From: Armatimonadota bacterium
GTDB lineage: Bacteria > Armatimonadota > UBA10988 > DTZQ01
NCBI GenBank assembly: GCA_012961305.1
Contig: DTZQ01000577.1
Span: forward strand, 1-9,340
Direction: 5' to 3'
Length of the DNA: 9,340 nt
The translations under genes and the position numbers were made by a program. Under the pieces are notes generated by a model. It did no database searches. It was not told the DNA's origin and was given only the letters and a program-made list of their open reading frames with translations. This document shows, one piece after another, positions 1-4,521 of the stretch (the stretch's first letter is position 1; each line of letters starts with the position of its first letter).

Positions 1-144
1 CTAAACCGCATCCTCCTCGTTGTCCCAAATGCGCCGCCCCGTAGGGTCAGACAGGCTTAAAGTGTGGCGGGGGGAGAACTCTTCAGGTTTCTCCCCTCCC
101 AGAGCCAACAGTTGTCGGCCTAACAGCCTCCATTGACATCCCAT
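1..144 (-). CDS. Possible small ORF, 47 aa, function unknown
   Basis: A short reading frame starts at an ATG (142-144) and stops at a TAG on the first three bases of the window. It was chosen because GGGGAG (150-155 on the minus strand) sits 5 nt upstream of the ATG. It follows the uridine kinase stop by 76 nt on the same strand, so it could be the third gene of that operon. The product is basic at the N terminus (begins MGCQWRLLGRQLLALGG) and acidic at the C terminus (ends IWDNEEDAV). It shows no signal peptide, membrane segment or recognised motif. The frame stays open upstream into udk, but that part is antiparallel-frame overlap with a well-supported gene and has no ribosome binding site. 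Coding status is uncertain: support is only the Shine-Dalgarno sequence and the position. Confidence 0.35.
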   Translation of the reverse strand: MGCQWRLLGRQLLALGGEKPEEFSPRHTLSLSDPTGRRIWDNEEDAV

Positions 145-220
145 CTTCGCTCCCCGTAAGCGCCCCTGCTCAGGCAAGCGGCGTATAGGGGCAGGGGCAA
201 CTTTGAGCAGTTGCGCTGCC

Positions 221-871
221 TCAGGCTGACATTTCTGGGCAACTGGCGGACTCCCCCTGCAACCAGGTGCGAAGGTGAGCCACCACCAGCGCCAGGGCTT
301 GGGCGTTGGGACGGTCGCCGGGAAGGACGAGGTCTGCGTATTGCCTGCTTGGTTCCACGAATTGTTCATGCATAGGGCGCACGGTGGCCAAATACTGGGC
401 AATCACCGATTCCACCGTGCGGCCTCGCTCGGCCAAGTCCCGCTGGAGTCGCCGGAGGAAGCGCAGGTCGGCAGGAGCATCTACGAACAGTTTCAAGTCC
501 AGCACCTCCCGTATCCGAGGCTCGGCCAGGACGAGGATACCTTCTACCAAAATGAGCGGCCGAGGCTCCAATCGAAGGGTCTCTGGCCGGCGGGTGTGAG
601 TGGCAAAGTCGTACACTGGCCTTTCAATTGCCTGCCCTGCCCGCAACTGTTCCAAATGCCGGCGCAACAAATCGAAGTCGAGGGCCTGGGGATGGTCGAA
701 ATTGACCTGGGCCCGCTCCTCCGGCGGCAGATGGCTCAAATCCCGATAGTAAGCATCCTCCTCTATCAACAGCACCCATTTCTCTCCCACCCCGGCTGCG
801 ATTTGCCGGGCCACGGTGGTTTTCCCCGAGCCCGTTCCCCCAGCAATGCCTAACAGGAAAGTACGTTCCAT
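221..871 (-). CDS. udk: Uridine kinase (uridine/cytidine kinase, P-loop)
   Basis: 216 aa, the usual length of bacterial uridine kinase, which phosphorylates uridine or cytidine to UMP/CMP in cytoplasmic pyrimidine salvage. Visible motifs: Walker A GGTGSGKT (11-18); the substrate-loop EDAYYRD (38-44); NFDHP (57-61); VYDF (86-89), followed by THTR (91-94); the strand-end EG (110-111); and the lid region with RRLQRD and ERGR (140-151), followed by VRPMHEQFVEPSRQYAD (164-180), a hallmark of the family. The start is the only sensible one, since the P-loop begins ten residues in. Its ribosome binding site is weak (GGAAAC about 6 nt upstream; a better GGGGGA lies too far away, at the end of the preceding gene), so translational coupling to the PIG-L gene 24 nt upstream is plausible. 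Phosphoribulokinase is the main alternative in this superfamily, but length and motifs favour Udk. Confidence 0.93.
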   Translation of the reverse strand: MERTFLLGIAGGTGSGKTTVARQIAAGVGEKWVLLIEEDAYYRDLSHLPPEERAQVNFDHPQALDFDLLRRHLEQLRAGQAIERPVYDFATHTRRPETLRLEPRPLILVEGILVLAEPRIREVLDLKLFVDAPADLRFLRRLQRDLAERGRTVESVIAQYLATVRPMHEQFVEPSRQYADLVLPGDRPNAQALALVVAHLRTWLQGESASCPEMSA

Positions 872-895
872 TTTGAGTGTTTCCGTTTATTCCCC

Positions 896-1729
896 CTACA
901 AAAACGCGGGGAACAGCGTCCGTAGTTCCTCCTCCTCCGGTTGCCGCCCGTATTCGCTGATTTGGAAGGCCTCCGCGTACTGACAGGCCGCGGCCAAGCC
1001 CTGTCGGCACAATTGTTCCTCAACGTCTTCCCGCACGCGGGCGTTGCGGGCCTGCACCGCGCGGGTCACCAATGTCCGCCGGCCGGCGGGGTCGGAGGGG
1101 ACCTCCTCCAATTTCCCTCCCAGGTAGGGCAGCCATTCAAACATTTGCGATTCGTGAGCACAGAGCATCTCGATTTTCTGCTCCAAAACGTCATCAATGG
1201 GTACGACGACGTCCGGGCGGAAGGCTCCTCCTTCGGTGAAGCCATCCCACCAGTAGGCCAGTACGGGCATTTGCTTCAGGGGAGGCACTTCGGAACAGAG
1301 GAGAGGGACGGTGAGCAAGAAGGCGGCATCCAACACCAATTGCGCCGTGTAGCGATGGTCGCGGTGGTAGTCCATCGGCCGGTGGAACAAGACCAAGTCC
1401 GGGCCCTGGCCGGGAGGGCCGAAGGTGCGAATGAGCCGCACCAGGGCCGTAGTCAGTTTGGGAGTGACGTACACTTCTCCATCGGGGACGTTAAGGGTCT
1501 CGAACTCCGCGCCAATGACCGCAGCCGCAGTTTGGGCTTCCCGCATCCGCCGAGCGGCCAACAGGGCCGGGGAACGCTTGTATTCCTCCGCGAAGTGGCC
1601 CTTATTGCCGTTGGTGACCGCTACGAACTTGACCACATCCCCCCGGGCCCGACACTTGGCTGCGGTGCCGCCCACGTGGGCCTCATTGTCGTCGGGATGG
1701 GCCCCGATACAGAGAACGTAACGTGCCAT
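896..1729 (-). CDS. PIG-L/LmbE family deacetylase (N-acetylglucosaminyl-type, Zn-dependent)
   Basis: 277 aa. The N terminus reads MARYVLCIGAHPDDNEAHVG, containing the family signature AHPDDxE (10-16) whose His11 and Asp14 normally bind the catalytic metal. A third metal-binding segment, MDYHRDHRYTAQ (119-130), supplies His122/His125. PIG-L family members remove acetyl groups from GlcNAc-containing small molecules (examples are MshB, BshB and LmbE-like proteins); the substrate here cannot be read from sequence. No signal peptide is seen, so it is probably cytoplasmic. The start at 1729 was chosen because GGAGG (1737-1741) lies 7 nt upstream, the AHPDD motif follows immediately, and a good promoter sits just before it. 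The frame is open for another 146 codons upstream, but that runs antisense through the aminotransferase gene. It heads a short operon with udk. Confidence 0.9.
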   Translation of the reverse strand: MARYVLCIGAHPDDNEAHVGGTAAKCRARGDVVKFVAVTNGNKGHFAEEYKRSPALLAARRMREAQTAAAVIGAEFETLNVPDGEVYVTPKLTTALVRLIRTFGPPGQGPDLVLFHRPMDYHRDHRYTAQLVLDAAFLLTVPLLCSEVPPLKQMPVLAYWWDGFTEGGAFRPDVVVPIDDVLEQKIEMLCAHESQMFEWLPYLGGKLEEVPSDPAGRRTLVTRAVQARNARVREDVEEQLCRQGLAAACQYAEAFQISEYGRQPEEEELRTLFPAFL

Positions 1730-1736
1730 TCGGTAT

Positions 1737-1741
1737 CCTCC
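1737..1741 (-). promoter_or_regulatory. Ribosome binding site fixing the PIG-L start
   Basis: GGAGG on the minus strand, 7 nt before the ATG at 1729. It decides the start against the much longer open frame upstream. Confidence 0.8.
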
Positions 1742-1751
1742 GGTGTTGCCC

Positions 1752-1780
1752 ATTGTAACATGCTTGTGGGGGTTCGTCAA
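1752..1780 (-). promoter_or_regulatory. Sigma-A/70-type promoter for the PIG-L-udk operon
   Basis: On the minus strand: -35 TTGACG (1775-1780), a 17-nt spacer, and -10 TACAAT (1752-1757) preceded by TGT, which gives an extended -10. Transcription would start near 1745, leaving a leader of about 16 nt that contains just the Shine-Dalgarno sequence. Spacing and box matches are close to consensus. This is inferred from sequence only. Confidence 0.72.
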
Positions 1781-1784
1781 CCCC
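1769..1784. promoter_or_regulatory. Dyad GGGGTT-CGTC-AACCCC over the -35 box
   Basis: A perfect 6-bp inverted repeat with a 4-bp centre that overlaps the -35 element (1775-1780) of the minus-strand promoter. The position suits an operator, but the arms are short and no regulator is encoded next to it. It could be chance in GC-rich DNA. Confidence 0.3.
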
Positions 1785-1802
1785 GATTTTGCCGCCGCAG
1801 GT

Positions 1803-1831
1803 TTGCCGAGGGGAGGGAATTGTGTTATAAT
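1803..1831 (+). promoter_or_regulatory. Extended -10 promoter for the aminotransferase gene
   Basis: -35 TTGCCG (1803-1808, 4 of 6 consensus), a 17-nt spacer, and a perfect extended -10 TGTTATAAT (1823-1831). The start point would be near 1838, giving a leader of about 66 nt. It stands back to back with the PIG-L-udk promoter, with 22 bp between the two -35 boxes. Confidence 0.75.
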
Positions 1832-1848
1832 CGAGTTCCGGGCAAAAT

Positions 1849-1880
1849 GGCGGATGGCAGCCACCGCTGGGCCATCTGCC
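1849..1880 (+). other. Leader hairpin upstream of the aminotransferase gene
   Basis: GGCGGATGGC (1849-1858) pairs with GCCATCTGCC (1871-1880) over all ten positions, one being a G-U pair, around a 12-nt loop. It lies inside the predicted 5' leader, 12 nt before the ribosome binding site at 1892. No U-run follows (the next bases are GTTTCC), so it is not a standard terminator. It could be a regulatory or stabilising leader structure. Confidence 0.45.
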
Positions 1881-1891
1881 GTTTCCGAGGG

Positions 1892-1897
1892 AGGAGG
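1892..1897 (+). promoter_or_regulatory. Ribosome binding site fixing the aminotransferase start
   Basis: AGGAGG placed 6 nt before the ATG at 1904. It favours this start over an in-frame ATG at 1847, which has no Shine-Dalgarno sequence. Confidence 0.8.
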
Positions 1898-1903
1898 AAG
1901 GTT

Positions 1904-3205
1904 ATGGCTTTTGAACAGTCGAAAATCCTCTATGAGCGGGCGCAACAATCGCTGGCTGGCGGAGTGAGCAGCCACTTTCGCGCCGGGCAGCAGCCCCATC
2001 CGCTCTTTTTTACCCACGGCAGCGGCTCCAAACTGTACGACGTGGACGGCCGGGAATACATTGATTACCTGCTCGGCCAGGGACCCGATTTGCTCGGCCA
2101 CGCTCCACCGGCGTTGGTCCAGGCAGTAAGCCGCGCGCTGCCCCGAGGTCAAATTTTTGCCGGTCAAACCGAAGGGGAAGTGACCGTTTCGGAGACCATC
2201 TGTCGTTTGGTTCCCTGTGCGGAATTGGTCCGCTATTCCAGCAGCGGCTCAGAAGTCATGCAGGCCGCCCTGCGCCTGGCTCGGGCCTACACGGGTCGGC
2301 TCAAGTTCATCAAATTCGAGGGCCACTATCACGGTTGGTTTGACAACGTGGCCTGGAGCGTCCATCCTCCCTTAGAGGAGGCTGGGCCGGCTGATGCTCC
2401 CCGTCCTGTAGCCCTCAGCGAAGGGCAGTGTCCCACCGAGGCGGAATATGTCCTGGTGCTTCCCTGGAACGATTTGGAGGCTGTGCACCGGGCAGTGCGG
2501 CAGCAGGGGGGAGAAATTGCGGCTCTGGTGACCGAACCGATAATGTGTAACACCAACTGCATCCGGCCCGAGCCGGGCTATTTGGAGGGTCTGCGGGAAC
2601 TGTGCACCCAGGAGGGCATCGTCCTGATTTTCGACGAGGTGATTACGGGCTTTCGCCCCTGTCTGGGGGGAGCCCAGGAGTATCTAAGGGTGACGCCCGA
2701 CCTGGCCATTTTCGGCAAAGCCTTGGCCGGGGGGTTCCCTCAAAGTGTGCTGGCCGGAAAGCGGGAACTGATGTGCCTGCTGGCGGAGGGACGGGTCGTC
2801 CACGCCGGGACTCTGAATGCCAATCTGATGTGCATGGCGGCGACCGAGGCCATGTTGAACTGCCTGCAAGCCGAAGGAGGGGCAATTTATGAGCACCTGT
2901 TCCGGCTGGGGCAACAATTGATGGAGGGTTTAGTGGAACGGGCCCACCACTACGGTCACCCAGCCCTGGCCCAGGGATTAGGCCCTATGTTCTGGTTCGG
3001 TTTCACCGAAGCGGGGAAAATCACCGACTACCGGTCCCACCTGCAGTTGACAGATGCAGGGAAATACGCCCGTTTCGTCCGGCTGATGCTGGAGGAGGGA
3101 ATCCTGCTGATTGGGCGGGGAATGTGGTACGTTTCGGCAGCGCATACCGAGGAGGATGTGGAGTGTACCCTCCGCGCCGCCGAGGCTGCGTTGCGGAAAT
3201 TGTAA
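1904..3205 (+). CDS. Class-III PLP aminotransferase, GSAM (HemL)-like
   Basis: 433 aa, a soluble PLP enzyme of aminotransferase class III whose overall pattern resembles glutamate-1-semialdehyde 2,1-aminomutase. Visible features: N-terminal SLAGGVSSHFRA and DVDGREYIDYLLG; the phosphate-binding SSSGSE (112-117); FEGHYHGWFDN (138-148), matching the PLP-stacking segment; FDEVITGFR with PLP-N1 Asp244; IFGKALAGGFP with Schiff-base Lys272; AGTLNANLMCMAA; and a C-terminal AAHTEEDVECTL. Against genuine HemL: the glycine-rich gating loop following the HYHG motif is absent (here the segment is VHPPLEEAGPADAP), and HYHGHAD is replaced by HYHGWFD. No other haem genes are nearby. It is therefore most likely an aminotransferase or aminomutase of unknown substrate. 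It is transcribed singly, divergent from PIG-L-udk and convergent with the sigma-factor pair, with 39 bp to the latter and no clear terminator between. Confidence 0.9.
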   Translation: MAFEQSKILYERAQQSLAGGVSSHFRAGQQPHPLFFTHGSGSKLYDVDGREYIDYLLGQGPDLLGHAPPALVQAVSRALPRGQIFAGQTEGEVTVSETICRLVPCAELVRYSSSGSEVMQAALRLARAYTGRLKFIKFEGHYHGWFDNVAWSVHPPLEEAGPADAPRPVALSEGQCPTEAEYVLVLPWNDLEAVHRAVRQQGGEIAALVTEPIMCNTNCIRPEPGYLEGLRELCTQEGIVLIFDEVITGFRPCLGGAQEYLRVTPDLAIFGKALAGGFPQSVLAGKRELMCLLAEGRVVHAGTLNANLMCMAATEAMLNCLQAEGGAIYEHLFRLGQQLMEGLVERAHHYGHPALAQGLGPMFWFGFTEAGKITDYRSHLQLTDAGKYARFVRLMLEEGILLIGRGMWYVSAAHTEEDVECTLRAAEAALRKL

Positions 3206-3244
3206 GGGAATTGCCCTTTGAGCCGCTTCCTCTCCAGCCAGAAA

Positions 3245-3439
3245 CTACGGTTCCCCACCACCCCGCCACCGCAGACTGCGCCATAATTTCTGCAACAAGG
3301 TGCGGGCTAATTCCCTTAAGTTTAGGACATAAGAACCGCTGCGAACTTCCCGTTTAAGGCGTTCAACCTTTTCCCGGCGTTCATCTGTGTTCGCTGCGGG
3401 AGCAGAGCAACAATGCTTCTTTGTTTCCTCGGCCGACAT
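3245..3439 (-). CDS. flgM: Short FlgM-like anti-sigma-28 factor
   Basis: 64 aa. Residues 20-52 read ERREKVERLKREVRSGSYVLN followed by LRELARTLLQKL. This matches the FlgM anti-sigma core, in which a basic/hydrophobic helix is followed by a G-S/E-Y turn, then a helix with A..LL. FlgM binds sigma-28 (FliA/SigD) and holds it inactive. Typical FlgM is about 90-100 aa; here the N-terminal part is short and holds an unusual His-Cys-Cys (9-11), so the export and disordered region is reduced. The start at 3439 is fixed by AGGAGG (3446-3451) 6 nt upstream. The open frame continues to 3541, but that part overlaps the sigma-factor gene. It follows the sigma-28-family gene by 26 nt on the same strand, the expected partner arrangement. 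The call rests on motif recall plus context; the gene symbol is tentative. Confidence 0.75.
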   Translation of the reverse strand: MSAEETKKHCCSAPAANTDERREKVERLKREVRSGSYVLNLRELARTLLQKLWRSLRWRGGGEP

Positions 3440-3445
3440 AAGGGC

Positions 3446-3451
3446 CCTCCT
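3446..3451 (-). promoter_or_regulatory. Ribosome binding site fixing the FlgM-like start
   Basis: AGGAGG on the minus strand, 6 nt before the ATG at 3439. It falls between the sigma-factor stop and the short ORF, showing that the anti-sigma gene is separately translated. Confidence 0.78.
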
Positions 3452-3465
3452 CTGAGCGAAGGATT

Positions 3466-4209
3466 TTATCTGGCCAGATGGTAGCCTTCCTCCTGGAGAG
3501 CAGTTCGCAACCGAGTGAGGGCCTGAGACTTGAGTTGACATATCCGAGCCTCGGTAAGGCCCAAAATCTCTCCAATTTCAGCGAGGGTCAGTTCTTCTTG
3601 GTAGTACAAGGCTAAGACCATCTGTTCGCGCTGGGGTAGAGTGGCCAACACGGCAGCGATAAAGTCGCACAGTTCCTCCTGTTCAACCTCCTCCCAGGCT
3701 TGATTGTTTTGGATATCTTCGTACTCCCAAGCCACTTCCTCCAAGGACAGCATTCCTATCGGCTGCAGGTCCCACAAGAGTTGATGATAATCCTCCAAAG
3801 ACAGGCCCAGATAGGCAGCCAATTCCTCCTCTGTCGGGCGCCTTCCCAGGGAAGCACACAGAGCCTCAAAACTTTCCTGCATCTGACGGGCCTTCTGGTG
3901 GCGGGTGCGGGGAACCCAACCCATAGCCCGGAGGCCGTCCACTATGGCGCCGTGAATGCGCTTCGTGGCGTAGGTCTCAAAGGAAGTGTGACGTTGGGGG
4001 TCATAACGGTCAATACATTCCACCAAACCAATGTAGCCGTAGCCCAGCAAATCTCCCTCTTCAATGAAATCAGGCAGCAGGGGTTTCATGCGCATAGCAG
4101 TAGCCTGTACCAGGGGCATGTATTGCTCAATAAGCCGTTCCCGGTCCTCCGAGCGACCCCAGACTTGGTAGCGCTGCCACAGGTGCTGCGAGGTGGTCGC
4201 TGTTATCAT
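3466..4209 (-). CDS. RNA polymerase sigma factor, sigma-28 (FliA/WhiG/SigD) family
   Basis: 247 aa, the normal length for FliA/WhiG-type sigma factors, with no region 1.1. Region 2 spans about 25-110: EQYMPLVQATAMRMK, then EGDLLGYGYIGLVECIDRYD (core binding), FETYATKRIHGAIVDGLR (-10 recognition) and the family-typical WVPRTRH (98-104). Region 3 spans about 111-150, with GRRPTEEELAAYLGLS. Region 4 spans about 185-240: LPQREQMVLALYYQEELT followed by LAEIGEILGLTEARICQLKS, the helix-turn-helix that reads the -35. Members direct RNA polymerase to promoters with TAAA and GCCGATAA/T boxes and are usually tied to flagella, chemotaxis or sporulation. None of those genes is visible here. AAGGAG (4217-4222) lies 7 nt before the ATG. 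The following gene is a FlgM-like inhibitor, so activity is probably set by protein binding. SigB/SigF-type factors are less likely given WVPR and the FlgM partner. Confidence 0.9.
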   Translation of the reverse strand: MITATTSQHLWQRYQVWGRSEDRERLIEQYMPLVQATAMRMKPLLPDFIEEGDLLGYGYIGLVECIDRYDPQRHTSFETYATKRIHGAIVDGLRAMGWVPRTRHQKARQMQESFEALCASLGRRPTEEELAAYLGLSLEDYHQLLWDLQPIGMLSLEEVAWEYEDIQNNQAWEEVEQEELCDFIAAVLATLPQREQMVLALYYQEELTLAEIGEILGLTEARICQLKSQALTRLRTALQEEGYHLAR

Positions 4210-4248
4210 GGTCTGGCTCCTTTCCTGCAGTTTTCCCCTTTTACGTTA

Positions 4249-4257
4249 CTTATACCA
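4249..4257 (-). promoter_or_regulatory. Probable extended -10 promoter for the sigma-factor operon
   Basis: On the minus strand, TGG directly precedes TATAAG (4249-4254). This gives an extended -10 element with a start point near 4242 and a leader of about 33 nt. No convincing -35 box is found at 16-18 nt, so it would depend on the extended -10 or on an activator. Confidence 0.4.
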
Positions 4258-4398
4258 AACCACAAGCCCCCAACGGATGACCAAAATTAGTTATTTTGCA
4301 GGATTCTCCCTCCAATTGGCGAACCGAGGAACATACCTTTGACGAAGGGTAAGCGTTCAGCCATTAGCGGCCAACCTTTAGGCGAGGCGGGAAATCGT

Positions 4399-4436
4399 AG
4401 GTCAATAGGTCAATTGAGCCATTAACCCATTGACCT
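4399..4436. repeat. 38-bp palindromic cluster of four AGGTCAAT-like half-sites
   Basis: Two tandem AGGTCAAT octamers (4399-4406, 4407-4414) are followed by TGAGCC, then ATTAACCC (4421-4428) and ATTGACCT (4429-4436). The last is an exact inverted copy of the octamer and the third is an inverted copy with two changes. The 16-bp arms match at 14 positions around a 6-bp centre. Read as minus-strand RNA the two differences become G-U pairs, so it could form a fully paired hairpin. It ends 6 bp before the -35-like box of the candidate promoter for the plus-strand operon. A multimeric operator is the favoured reading. Confidence 0.65.
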
Positions 4437-4442
4437 TTCACC

Positions 4443-4469
4443 TAACGAACTCAACGGTTTCACCGATAA
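4443..4469 (+). promoter_or_regulatory. Candidate sigma-28-type promoter for the dehydrogenase-lacZ operon
   Basis: TAAC (4443-4446), 15 nt, then ACCGATAA (4462-4469). The B. subtilis SigD / enteric FliA pattern is TAAA, about 15 nt, GCCGATAT/A, so this matches 3 of 4 and 7 of 8 with the exact spacing. A start near 4476 would give a leader of about 46 nt to the ATG at 4522. No good sigma-A promoter was found in the stretch. Caution: ACCGATAA also occurs inside genes at 2536, 8544 and (minus) 9212, without a TAAA-like box. Confidence 0.45.
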
Positions 4470-4521
4470 GCCACAGGCCGCACGGCGGAGGGCTAACTGC
4501 TTTTAAGGAAGGGAGAAACCC

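Larger units (their letters stand above)
4210..4521. other. 312-bp divergent intergenic region
   Basis: This region separates the sigma-factor gene (minus) from the dehydrogenase-beta-galactosidase operon (plus). It is richer in A+T than the genes around it. It holds a probable sigma-factor promoter (4249-4257), a perfect CCAATTGG palindrome (4312-4319), the 38-bp repeat element (4399-4436), a sigma-28-like promoter candidate (4443-4469) and the dehydrogenase ribosome binding site. No ORF, tRNA or riboswitch was seen in it. Confidence 0.85.

Noticed and set aside
197..214. Hairpin GCAACT-6 nt-AGTTGC after udk as a terminator
   Set aside because: Only six base pairs and no U-run on the minus strand; the possible small ORF follows it.
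941..1903. The frame of the aminotransferase stays open for some 320 codons upstream, suggesting a longer or fused protein
   Set aside because: The stretch is antisense to the well-supported PIG-L gene and crosses both promoters. The ATG at 1904 has a good ribosome binding site and the HemL-like N terminus begins there.
1730..2167. 146-codon N-terminal extension of the PIG-L protein
   Set aside because: It is antisense to the aminotransferase gene, and the AHPDD motif and GGAGG site fix the start at 1729.
2536..2543. ACCGATAA inside the aminotransferase gene, and similar at 8544-8551 and minus 9212-9219, as sigma-28 promoters
   Set aside because: None has a TAAA-like box 15 nt upstream and all lie inside genes. 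They are kept as a warning on the 4462 candidate.
3206..3244. Bidirectional terminator between the convergent aminotransferase and FlgM-like genes
   Set aside because: No inverted repeat or T-run could be found in the 39 bp.
3440..3541. Longer start for the FlgM-like protein
   Set aside because: It overlaps the sigma-factor coding sequence in another frame. The AGGAGG-led ATG at 3439 is clearly better.
3700..4290. 196-codon open frame antisense to the sigma factor
   Set aside because: The opposite strand carries all the sigma-factor motifs, and this product resembles nothing recognisable.
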